DNA of 64,000 nt from Pseudomonas aestuarii (lineage in GTDB: Bacteria; Pseudomonadota; Gammaproteobacteria; Pseudomonadales; Pseudomonadaceae). The stretch is from contig NZ_JAQJZJ010000002.1 in the NCBI RefSeq assembly GCF_027988105.1, forward strand, positions 1 through 64,000. The letters run 5' to 3'. Below, in pieces: positions 28,811-35,584 of the stretch (the stretch's first letter is position 1; each line of letters begins with the position of its first letter). The position numbers were made by a program, and so were the translations under genes. The notes under the pieces were generated by a model. It was not told the origin of the DNA. It ran no database searches and saw only the letters and a program-made list of their open reading frames with translations.

Positions 28811-29372
28811 GCAGGGTGGAGCAGTGTGAAGCCCTCGATCAGTGCTTGGGCTTGACCGTACTCTGAGGCCTGCCCGGGCGTCAGCAGCAAGCGCACCGGA
28901 TTTCCAAGGGCATCCACTGCAGCGTGGATCTTGGTGCTCAGCCCGCCTCGGGACTTGCCCATGGCCTCGGCGTCATAATCGGTTTTTTTGCCGCGCCATG
29001 CTGATGAACCCGTACGATGCTGCCATCTACCATCAGGTGCTCTACGTCTGCGTCAGCCGCAAGCGACGTCATGACCTGTAACCAAACACCCTTGCGCGGC
29101 CAGCGGCTATACCGCACATAAACGCGATGCCAGTGGCCATAGGCTTCAGGGAGATCACGCCAGGGCGAGCCGGTTCGAGCAATCCAGAGCACCGCCTCGA
29201 TAAACCGTCGGTTATCTCGGGCCGTTACGCCTCGGTCGCTGGGTTTACCCGGCAACAGCTCCTTGATCCGCTCCCACTGATCATCATGCAGCCAATAGCG
29301 GCACATCTGTTACCCCAAAAAGCGGCGAGAGTAATGGACGACGCTACTGACAGTAAATGAGAACGCGCCCTA
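28811..29372 (-). mobile_element. IS5-family element, truncated
   Basis: A transposase reads from 29306 downwards (MCRYWLHDDQWERIKELLPG, LWIARTGSPWRDLPE). An A7 run at 28983-28989 (minus strand) is the expected site of programmed -1 frameshifting, after which the second frame continues KKTDYDAEAMGKSRGG and GQASEYGQAQALIEGF. Similarity stops near 28811, so the catalytic C-terminal half and one end are lost. The upper end is near 29372, where a GGCGCGTTCTCA terminal-repeat-like sequence is seen on the minus strand. Confidence 0.8.
28938..29306 (-). pseudogene. IS5-family transposase OrfA, remnant element
   Basis: First frame (122 codons) of the two-frame IS5/IS427-group transposase: N-terminal DUF4096 domain and the start of the DDE domain with the first catalytic Asp in LMVDGSIVRVHQHG. 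Without the missing downstream OrfB part no active transposase can be made. Confidence 0.78.
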
Positions 29373-29574
29373 GTATTGCAGCCCAGCAACGCTCACTGCG
29401 GATAGAGCGCTTCGATGATGGCTTACATACGCTCGAGCATTCGCCTGGCCGCGGTTTGCAAGGCCTCGTCTTTGCGTTTCAGCTGCTCGAAGGCCATGGC
29501 CGTATTTGAATAGGCCTCACTACCCATCACATAGTTCTCATATGTCGATGTCCCAAGGTACAACTACGCCCCAA
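29373..29574. other. Non-coding junction at ICE boundary region
   Basis: No gene is called. On the minus strand (about 29425-29540) a short open stretch reads ENYVMGSEAYSNTAMAFEQL and continues to ARRMLERM before a stop; this may be the tail of a lost gene. I do not recognise it. Confidence 0.3.
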
Positions 29575-29673
29575 CAGGTTGCCATCCTGAAACCCTCAGG
29601 CTAGAGTGCGTCCGTCGTGGTCAATCCCACGGCCGGGTGTGACAACCTGAACCGTTCGAGGCGCGGTAGCGCC
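29575..29673 (+). ncRNA. Candidate structured RNA or recombination site
   Basis: CAGGTTG (29575-29581) pairs with CAACCTG (29643-29649), closing two internal hairpins: CCTGA/TCAGG (29586-29600) and a 7-bp stem GTCGTGG/CCACGGC (29614-29633). A separate perfect hairpin, GGCGC-GGTA-GCGCC, follows at 29660-29673. The nested arrangement looks like a three-way junction. It lies upstream of the first ICE gene. Whether it is transcribed is unknown, and I do not recognise a riboswitch class. Confidence 0.4.
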
Positions 29674-29721
29674 ATAGCTTAGGCTGCCAGCACTTCATGT
29701 GCATGGTTGCTTAACTTCTAT

Positions 29722-29799
29722 GGTGGGCCGTGTGGGGCAGGCTTTTGCCTGGCCGGTTCCCTCGGACGCCGGTTTGTCACCCCCGCACGGTCCGCCACC
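29722..29799 (+). promoter_or_regulatory. Large stem-loop in the leader of the first ICE gene
   Basis: GGTGG (29722-29726) and CCGTG (29728-29732) pair with CACGG (29786-29790) and CCACC (29795-29799), and GGGG pairs with CCCC inside; within the loop lies CAGGC-TTTT-GCCTG. It is about 140 bp upstream of the coding start at 29938. It could be a leader RNA or a protein-binding DNA structure. Confidence 0.4.
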
Positions 29800-29937
29800 C
29801 ATATCCGCGTGACAACGGCGGGTGACGGCTCCTTAATCGTCTGAGGAGCATAAGGAAAATGCGCTACCCCTTTTTTACCCAAGAGCTCCGCCTTGGTCTT
29901 CTGGTTTTGTCGTTCACTTCCACTCTGGAGGTGCGCC

Positions 29938-30213
29938 ATGGCTGAGTTCGAAACCTGCGTTGTCCCTTTTCCACGGCGGCCAAGTCCGCTGCACGAATCC
30001 GAGCCCTCTCCTCTTCCGGTCGAAGCTGCAGCCGAGTTGCGTGCGACTATGCTCGGCGACTTACTCGATCAGATGTCTGGGCAGGATGGCTTCCAGCCGG
30101 AGAATCTGCGGCTGCGCGTCGCGACCTATGCCGCCCAGGATCTGCTCGACGAAATGGTTGTGCTGTACCGGCGCGCGCTGTCCGAAGCGCGAGGAGGTGT
30201 CAGCCATGACTAA
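29938..30213 (+). CDS. Small ICE protein of unknown function
   Basis: Protein of 91 aa starting MAEFETCVVPFPRRPSP, with GGAGGT 7 nt before the ATG. The N-terminal third is Pro-rich and probably disordered; the rest (LRATMLGDLLDQMSG, AAQDLLDEMVVLYRRAL) is predicted helical. Genes like this are common at the accessory end of ICEs, but I cannot name a family. It overlaps the next gene by 8 nt. Confidence 0.65.
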   Translation: MAEFETCVVPFPRRPSPLHESEPSPLPVEAAAELRATMLGDLLDQMSGQDGFQPENLRLRVATYAAQDLLDEMVVLYRRALSEARGGVSHD

Positions 30214-30502
30214 AGGCATCATGACCTTGCTGCCCCCGCACGATGGTCATCCTGGCATGGAGATCACCTGGGCGGCGGATTGTCGACAGGCCTTCAACCA
30301 AGGTGTGAGCTTCGCCCAGACCTGGCTCGACAATGCCCGTAGCGGCTGGCTTTGGGCCGCTATGATTGCCGAGCGCGATCTATTGCCTTGCGCCATAGAG
30401 AGACGGGCTTTCGAAGTCGGCTTCCTCAGCCGCATCCATCAGCGCTTATGCTCGCCACAGTGGTGCGGCGAGTTAATTAAGGATGCGGCGTTAAGCCTAT
30501 GA
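30206..30502 (+). CDS. Small ICE protein of unknown function
   Basis: Protein of 98 aa, coupled to the preceding gene (start ATG inside its last codons; ribosome site GAGGAGG). Trp-rich in the middle (MEITWAADCRQAFNQGVSF, ARSGWLWAAMIAERD) and helical by pattern, with four Cys. No family recognised; the tight pairing and length suggest a conserved ICE accessory gene. Confidence 0.62.
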   Translation: MTKGIMTLLPPHDGHPGMEITWAADCRQAFNQGVSFAQTWLDNARSGWLWAAMIAERDLLPCAIERRAFEVGFLSRIHQRLCSPQWCGELIKDAALSL

Positions 30503-30562
30503 GCCTGCATTGCCGGCTCACTCGTTGCTGATGCGCTTACTGCGCGCATCGTTTCCATATGG

Positions 30563-30594
30563 GCCCAGCAGGTCGATGCATCGACCTGCTGGGC
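30563..30594. repeat. 32-bp perfect palindrome
   Basis: Left half GCCCAGCAGGTCGATG and its exact reverse complement meet with no spacer at 30578/30579. It lies in a 314-bp gene-free region upstream of ardA. No T-run follows, so it is not a standard terminator; it could be a nicking/binding site, a dimer-resolution site or an operator. Confidence 0.8.
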
Positions 30595-30656
30595 GGGCTG
30601 CCGCCGCACGGTGTGTGACGCTTCACCATTCCAAGAGCAGGGGTTCTTGCCCCCTC

Positions 30657-30729
30657 AAAATCAAGATAAATAGACGGTTTCCTCCCGGCCGCTGCGCTGG
30701 GTGGAGCCTCCGCGATTTTTCTTGATTTT
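30657..30729. repeat. Long A/T-arm inverted repeat before ardA
   Basis: AAAATCAAGA (30657-30666) and TCTTGATTTT (30720-30729) are perfect 10-bp arms flanking a G+C-rich 53-nt core; a GGGG-TTCTTG-CCCC hairpin (about 30640-30654) lies just before. ardA starts 88 bp downstream. Single-stranded-DNA promoters of ardA genes on plasmids are folded hairpins of this kind, which is one possible role. Confidence 0.6.
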
Positions 30730-30816
30730 TTCACGACGGCCTTAGTCGCCCTAGTCGGCAGGGGGTCATGCGCGATGCAAAGCGCAGAACCCTGACGACG
30801 AAAGGAGCCGAAGACT

Positions 30817-31329
30817 ATGAGCCAAGCAATCAGAATCTACGTAGCCGATCTTGCCGCCTATAACGCGGGCCATCTGCATGGCGAATGGATCGATGCGACC
30901 CTGGACACCGACGACATTCAGACGCAGCTCAACGCCATGCTGGCCAGCTCCCCTGTTGATGACGCAGAGGAGTACGCCATCCACGATTACGAAGGCTTCG
31001 GCGGTTACAGCCTAGGCGAGTACGAAGGCATTCAATCCGCTCACGAGATCGCCTGTTTTATCGAGGAGTTCCCGGACTTCGGCGGCGCACTGCTCGCCCA
31101 CTTCAACGACCTTGATGAAGCCCGCCAAGCGGCGGATGAGTGCTATTGCGGTTGCCATGTATCGCTGGCCGACTACGCACAAGAACTGACCGAGGAAACC
31201 AGCACTATTCCCCAGCACCTGGCTCAATACATCGATTATCGCGCCATGGCCCGCGACATGGAGTACAACGGCGACGTGTTCACCATCGAGACCGGCTTCG
31301 AGCAAGTGCACGTTTTCTGGAACAGGTAA
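30817..31329 (+). CDS. ardA: Antirestriction protein ArdA
   Basis: Acidic protein of 170 aa, a DNA mimic that inhibits type I restriction enzymes when the element enters a new host. Recognisable are IRIYVADLAAYNAGHLHGEW at the start, AIHDYEGFGG, and AQYIDYRAMARDMEYNGDVF near the end. The ribosome site AAGGAG lies 11-15 nt before the ATG. It is early in the ICE accessory end, where it could be expressed soon after transfer. A strong terminator follows. Confidence 0.93.
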   Translation: MSQAIRIYVADLAAYNAGHLHGEWIDATLDTDDIQTQLNAMLASSPVDDAEEYAIHDYEGFGGYSLGEYEGIQSAHEIACFIEEFPDFGGALLAHFNDLDEARQAADECYCGCHVSLADYAQELTEETSTIPQHLAQYIDYRAMARDMEYNGDVFTIETGFEQVHVFWNR

Positions 31330-31338
31330 GGGGAACGA

Positions 31339-31374
31339 AGAGCACCGGGTTTACCCCTGGTGCTCTTGTTTTTT
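31339..31374 (+). terminator. Rho-independent terminator of ardA
   Basis: Stem AGAGCACC(GGG) / (CCCC)TGGTGCTCT with a TTTA loop, followed by TGTTTTTT, 10 bp after the ardA stop. Confidence 0.9.
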
Positions 31375-31863
31375 GCGCCCCTGCCCTGCGGCACCCGCGC
31401 GCCCCACCCATAACCTGATCCTCTGCCGCTGATGGCCAGGAGATCAGCTGCTGTCATCACATCCGCCACATGGGCAGGCAGCTTGCGGACTCAATCCGAG
31501 CATTCGGACATTTACGGCATCACGTATCCGCACAGATGCGCTAATCCGCTTTCACGGATCTACGGATTTGTGGGAATCCTGATTTGCGCTTCTACGGTTT
31601 TACAGAAAAGTGGGCAAGCGTATTGCCGGCTTTGCACCAATGCGTAAAGCCGCAGAGCCGCAGGATTGGCGATGTTTCAGCACAGCAAATACCTTCCGGT
31701 CATTGCCGTTCGTATCGCGCCTGAGCGTACTCAGTCAGAGATTAGACTCAGTACGCATCAATCCAGGCTCTGCTCACCCCCACCTTCGCTTTGACACAAC
31801 CCGGCATGATCGAGCGCGACGACTGCCACATGGTGCACCTCCCAACGCAACGGAGGACTCACC
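31375..31863. other. 489-bp gene-free region with clustered short repeats
   Basis: No gene is seen. Between 31495 and 31605 the motif TCTACGG(A/T)TTT occurs twice and ATCCG/CGGAT recurs several times in both orientations (for example ATCCG-CTTTCA-CGGAT). A long interrupted palindrome is at 31725-31756. The region precedes the HTH gene and repA and probably carries their promoter and regulator sites. Confidence 0.45.
31725..31756. promoter_or_regulatory. 12-bp-arm inverted repeat upstream of HTH/repA
   Basis: GCGTACTCAGTC (31725-31736) and GACTCAGTACGC (31745-31756) match as inverted repeats with one mismatch, around an 8-nt spacer. Position 108 bp upstream of the HTH gene suggests an operator; a relaxase- or Rep-binding site is possible. 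Confidence 0.5.
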
Positions 31864-32235
31864 ATGTCGCATACACCCGAGTTGTACAGGCAACCTCGCC
31901 TCGTCGATCTGGACTCGCCCCATCACCGCAAGGCCGGCCCGACATCACACGCAATGAACCCGTCAGCGCGCGAGAACGCAGGAGAAACCCAGAAGCCCGC
32001 CCCCTCCCCTCGCTACCTGACCAACGACGAAGCTGCGGACTTCCTGCGCCTATCGCCGCGAACGCTGGAGAAGCAGCGGGTGATCGGCGGCGGGCCGCGT
32101 TTTCGCAAGTTCGGCCGGCGGGTAATGTACGCCTTGGCCGACCTCGAGACCTGGGCCGATGCGCGCAGCTTTGAGACCACCTTCGATCCCGAGTACCTCG
32201 AGCGCCACCAGGGAGCGAACCGCCATGATCAGTGA
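31864..32235 (+). CDS. AlpA/excisionase-like HTH protein
   Basis: Protein of 123 aa. The C-terminal half (PRYLTNDEAADFLRLSPRTL, then GPRFRKFGRRVMYALADLET) is a MerR/excisionase-type winged HTH; the N-terminal 45 residues are likely disordered. Such proteins in Tn4371-type ICEs act as recombination directionality factors or transcription activators. GGAGGA lies just before the ATG. Its stop overlaps the GTG of repA, so the two are translated together. Confidence 0.82.
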   Translation: MSHTPELYRQPRLVDLDSPHHRKAGPTSHAMNPSARENAGETQKPAPSPRYLTNDEAADFLRLSPRTLEKQRVIGGGPRFRKFGRRVMYALADLETWADARSFETTFDPEYLERHQGANRHDQ

Positions 32236-33092
32236 AGCCGTCTCTGCCCATGAGCCTCAGCAAGCGCATACAGCAGGCGCAGAGCGAACAGCTGGATCTA
32301 TTCCGTGCCCTACCGGGCGACATGGCGCCACGCGACGCCCAGGACCTGATGGCGCATCCGTTCTTCTCGCTGGCGAAATCGCGCCGCAGCGTGCCGATCG
32401 ACTTCCGCTCTGGCGGGGTAACGGTGAGGGTCGAGGGCACGCGGGAACATGGCATCGCCACTATCTGGGACGCCGACATCCTGATCTGGGCAGCCAGCCA
32501 GATCGTCGAAGCACAAGACGCGGGGATTGCTACCTCTCGGCTGATGCGGGCAACGCCCTACGAGATCCTGCGCTTCATCGGTCGTGGCACCTCGCTGCGC
32601 GACTACCAGCGTCTGAAAGCCGCCCTGGATCGCCTGCAGTCCACCAGCGTGGCCACCTCGATTCGCGAAACCACGGGCCGACGGCTGCACCGTTTCTCCT
32701 GGATCAACGAATGGAGGGAGCTCGCCGCAGCGGATGGCAGGCCATTGGGTATCGAGCTGATCCTGCCCGATTGGTTTTACAGCGGAGTGATAGACCAGGC
32801 TCTGGTGCTGACCATAGACCCCGGTTACTTCCGCCTCACCGGCGGCATCGAGCGCTGGCTATACCGCCTGGTACGCAAGCACGGCGGTCGCCAGGAGGAT
32901 GGCTGGCAGTTCGACTTCCGGCACCTGTACCGCAAATCAGGCAGCGTCGCGCGCTATTCGGACTTCGCCTTCGACCTGCGGGCGCTGGTGGTTCGCCAGC
33001 CGTTACCCGGGTACCTGTTGAAGATCGAACGCATCCCGCCCTCGACCGAGTTGCTGGCATTTCGGCCCGTGCCGTACACGGCACGGGGATAA
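32232..33092 (+). CDS. repA: Replication initiator RepA-like
   Basis: Protein of 286 aa starting at a GTG (an ATG at 32250 is possible). SLAKSRRSVPIDFRSGGVTV, IWDADILIWAASQI and FDLRALVVRQPLPGYLL identify the 'replication initiator protein A' family found on broad-host-range plasmids and Tn4371-like ICEs. Such ICEs can replicate briefly after excision. Three direct repeats of iteron type follow immediately (33116-33176), supporting a function in origin binding. Confidence 0.87.
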   Translation: MKPSLPMSLSKRIQQAQSEQLDLFRALPGDMAPRDAQDLMAHPFFSLAKSRRSVPIDFRSGGVTVRVEGTREHGIATIWDADILIWAASQIVEAQDAGIATSRLMRATPYEILRFIGRGTSLRDYQRLKAALDRLQSTSVATSIRETTGRRLHRFSWINEWRELAAADGRPLGIELILPDWFYSGVIDQALVLTIDPGYFRLTGGIERWLYRLVRKHGGRQEDGWQFDFRHLYRKSGSVARYSDFAFDLRALVVRQPLPGYLLKIERIPPSTELLAFRPVPYTARG

Positions 33093-33115
33093 CCTGCGCA
33101 AAAGCTGTGAATTCA

Positions 33116-33176
33116 CTCGTGCTATCAGGCGCAAGCAGGCTCGTGCTATCAGGAGTACGACTCTCGTGCTATCAGG
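33116..33176 (+). repeat. Three iterons, candidate replication origin
   Basis: CTCGTGCTATCAGG occurs exactly at 33116-33129, 33140-33153 and 33163-33176, spaced 24 and 23 bp (about two helical turns, so on one DNA face). They begin 24 bp after the repA stop. An A+T-rich stretch of ACTTAA-type repeats (about 33225-33255) and a weak DnaA-box-like TGTGGACAG (33276-33284) follow before parA. Confidence 0.75.
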
Positions 33177-33321
33177 CGCACGAACGCCTCTGCAGGCCAC
33201 GACTGGTGCGGCTTTCAGCCTCTCTTAACTTAACTAACTTAAAAGCTCTAACTTGTTATTGGGGCAGCCCCCTTCTGTGGACAGGTGCTACGCGACAGCA
33301 TTTTGCCTGGAGGACCAGGCC

Positions 33322-33960
33322 ATGATCGTCGCCCTGCTTAACCAGAAAGGCGGGGTCGGCAAGACCACCCTCGCCACCCATATCGCCGGTGAACTGGTCC
33401 TTCGCGGTCAGACCGTGATCCTGCTCGATGCCGACCCGCAGGGCTCGTCGCTGGACTGGACGCAACGGCGCAGCCAGCAGGGGCTGCCCAGGCTGTTCAG
33501 CGCCGTCGGCCTGGCGCGCGAGACCCTACACCAGGAAGCACCAGAGCTGGCCAAACAGGCCGACCACGTAATCATCGACGGCCCACCACGCATCGCCGCC
33601 CTTGCACGCTCGGCGCTACTGGCAGCGGATCGCGTGTTGATACCGGTGCAGCCCAGCCCTTACGACCTGTGGGCCAGCGCAGAGATGGTCAACCTGATCC
33701 GCGAGGCGCAGGTGTTCAGGCCGTCACTGCGCGCCGCCTTCGCCATCAACCGTCGAGTCAGCACCACAGTGATTGGCCGTGAGGCCCGCAGCGCCCTCGC
33801 CGACCAACCGCTGCCCGCCCTGCAGGCGGAGGTGCGCCAGCGCATTGTCTTCGCCGAGAGCGTTGCCGCTGGGCGACTGGCACGCGAACTGGCCCCCGAC
33901 AGCGCCGCCGCGCGCGAGATCAGCAGCCTCGTCGACGAGCTGTTGAGGTGGACCACATGA
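33322..33960 (+). CDS. parA: ParA-type partition ATPase
   Basis: Protein of 212 aa, a small ParA (type Ib) without an N-terminal HTH. The deviant Walker A motif NQKGGVGKTT is at residues 7-16, Walker A' at LLDADPQGSSLDW, and Walker B-like HVIIDGPPR follows. It should segregate or stabilise the excised element. The ATG at 33322 has GGAGG 8 nt before it. ATGA overlap with the next gene. Confidence 0.92.
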   Translation: MIVALLNQKGGVGKTTLATHIAGELVLRGQTVILLDADPQGSSLDWTQRRSQQGLPRLFSAVGLARETLHQEAPELAKQADHVIIDGPPRIAALARSALLAADRVLIPVQPSPYDLWASAEMVNLIREAQVFRPSLRAAFAINRRVSTTVIGREARSALADQPLPALQAEVRQRIVFAESVAAGRLARELAPDSAAAREISSLVDELLRWTT

Positions 33961-34199
33961 GTGCTAAGCGCATCGGCATAGGCGCGCGGCCACTGGCCGA
34001 TCCGCAGGCCGAAACCTGGATACGCCAGGGTACCGCCAGCGACACCAGCAAGAGCGTCCGCTTTACGGCTCGACTTACCCTCGACATCACGCCCGCGCTA
34101 CGCGCACGCATCAAGGTCGCCGCCTTCAGCCGGGGCATCACCGTGGCCGAGATGTTGCGCGAGTTGCTGGAGCAACAGTTCCCGGAGGCCACGCCATGA
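33957..34199 (+). CDS. Ribbon-helix-helix partner of ParA
   Basis: Protein of 80 aa. The C-terminal part (VRFTARLTLDITPALRARIK, then GITVAEMLRELLEQQFP) is a RHH fold with the beta strand and two helices; the N-terminal part is flexible. This matches the small centromere-binding partner (ParG/ParB-like) of type Ib ParA. It overlaps both neighbours by ATGA. Confidence 0.8.
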   Translation: MSAKRIGIGARPLADPQAETWIRQGTASDTSKSVRFTARLTLDITPALRARIKVAAFSRGITVAEMLRELLEQQFPEATP

Positions 34200-34720
34200 C
34201 CAGTAATACCCAGGCTCTGGCGGAGCAATCGCCACCTGTACTGACTGAGTGCGCGCACGTCATACCGCTGACGCGCGTCTTGCTGGCTTACGTGGAGGAA
34301 CGCTTCAACCTCTACCTGCGCTTCGGTCACCCAGCGCAAATCCGCCGGCAAAATCACAGGAGGAGCATTGCGCTGTTCGCGCCAGCCACCTTGTTCTGCC
34401 GTATTCGCTGGGAGGCAAACGACTACGGAACGACTCGCTGGCAGTTGTTGGTGCTGCAGGCCGGGACGCTACACGAGCCGATGCAACGCATCGCTGGCAT
34501 CTGGCCCGGTGCGAGTGTCCTGTTGCAAGCAGATGGCGACAATCAGGTACGCGCCGTACTCACGCAGATAGATGCTATCGAGGCGCTCGGGCTCGACCCA
34601 ACACAAGTGTCCCCAAGCTACTGGCGGACGTTGGGCAACCGCCTACGCGCCCGCATGCCACTGCCCGCATATACGTGCGATAGGCATGTCGCCTGGATTG
34701 CGGGGAGTGCGCTGCATTGA
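34196..34720 (+). CDS. DUF2840-family ICE protein
   Basis: Protein of 174 aa in the conserved parAB-traF interval of Tn4371-like elements, where DUF2840 genes are always found. Segments LTRVLLAYVEERFNLYLRFG and WRTLGNRLRARM fit the family as I know it. The function is not established. It overlaps parB-like and traF genes by 4 nt each, so it belongs to the same transcript. Confidence 0.72.
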   Translation: MTSNTQALAEQSPPVLTECAHVIPLTRVLLAYVEERFNLYLRFGHPAQIRRQNHRRSIALFAPATLFCRIRWEANDYGTTRWQLLVLQAGTLHEPMQRIAGIWPGASVLLQADGDNQVRAVLTQIDAIEALGLDPTQVSPSYWRTLGNRLRARMPLPAYTCDRHVAWIAGSALH

Positions 34721-35244
34721 CGACTCGCATTCACTTCAACTGGCTGCCGTTACTACTGGTCGCTGGCAGTTTGGCTGCACTGGCCTGGTCGGCGTTTGGT
34801 ACACCGTTACAGTGGATCATCTACAACGGCTCCGACAGCGTGCCGATGGGCTGGTACCGCATCACGCTGACCGGCTCACCGGCAGTCGGCAATATCGTGC
34901 TCACTCGGCTTCCGCCGGCTGCCGCGACGCTGGCTGCACAGCGCAGCTACCTGCCGACACACATCCCACTGCTCAAGACAGTCTTCGCCATCGCGCCACA
35001 GCGCGTGTGCATAAGGGGGAAGCACGTGTTGGTCGACGACCAAGTCGTAGCCGAACTGCTAGCGCATGACCAACTCGGACGCCCACTACCCGCCTGGCAG
35101 GGATGTCGTCCCCTCGCAGGAGATGAGCTGTTCCTACTCAGCGTCGACAATCCGGAGTCGTTCGACAGCCGTTACTTCGGGCCTATCTCCGCCGCCACGG
35201 TGATCGGTCGGGTGCAGCCGCTGTGGTTAGAGACGCGTCCATGA
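34717..35244 (+). CDS. traF: TraF-like S26 signal peptidase
   Basis: Protein of 175 aa with one N-terminal membrane segment (LPLLLVAGSLAALAWSAFG) and the S26C peptidase signature: Ser in SDSVPMGWYRI and the general-base Lys in PLLKTVFAIAPQ. RP4 TraF cyclises the TrbC pilin; here it should process the trbC product encoded at 60208. It starts at a TTG overlapping the DUF2840 stop (TTGA). Confidence 0.88.
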   Translation: MTTRIHFNWLPLLLVAGSLAALAWSAFGTPLQWIIYNGSDSVPMGWYRITLTGSPAVGNIVLTRLPPAAATLAAQRSYLPTHIPLLKTVFAIAPQRVCIRGKHVLVDDQVVAELLAHDQLGRPLPAWQGCRPLAGDELFLLSVDNPESFDSRYFGPISAATVIGRVQPLWLETRP

Positions 35245-35579
35245 CCTTGCCTCCCTTGCGACAACCTGCCTGCCGAGCGCACGTGATCGGCTTGCGAGAT
35301 CGCGCGCCGCCACCGTGCAGACGGCTCTCCCCTTGCCCGCCGGCTCGGGCATCACCTGAGCAACCCGAACACACCTCTCAGGGACGCCAAAGCCTGGATA
35401 AAGCGGAGGGCAAGATAAAAGGGCGCAGCACTTCGTGGCGCTTGAAGGCAGTCTGCACAGGGGGTGGAGGCGGCACAAACCCGGCCTCGGCTGGGTGCCG
35501 TGCAGTGCCGCTTGCCAGCATCAAGCCTGGCAGAAACGCGTGCCTGGCACGCTGCAGTGCGATCACGTTGGAGGGGTAA
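35241..35579 (+). CDS. Doubtful reading frame after traF
   Basis: A 112-codon frame overlapping the traF stop by ATGA. Composition is odd: rich in Pro, Arg, Cys and Gly (APPPCRRLSPCPPARASPEQ, a GGGGG run) with no predicted fold. It may be a real coupled small gene, but it could equally be an open G+C-rich frame over the leader of the relaxase gene. The opposite strand is also open here (35378-35869). Confidence 0.3.
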   Translation: MTLPPLRQPACRAHVIGLRDRAPPPCRRLSPCPPARASPEQPEHTSQGRQSLDKAEGKIKGRSTSWRLKAVCTGGGGGTNPASAGCRAVPLASIKPGRNACLARCSAITLEG

Positions 35580-35584
35580 TTAGG

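Noticed and set aside
29575-29649. Integron attC site
   Set aside because: The outer repeats are in the wrong orientation for attC core sites (starts GGTTG and ends CAACC) and no integron gene cassettes follow.
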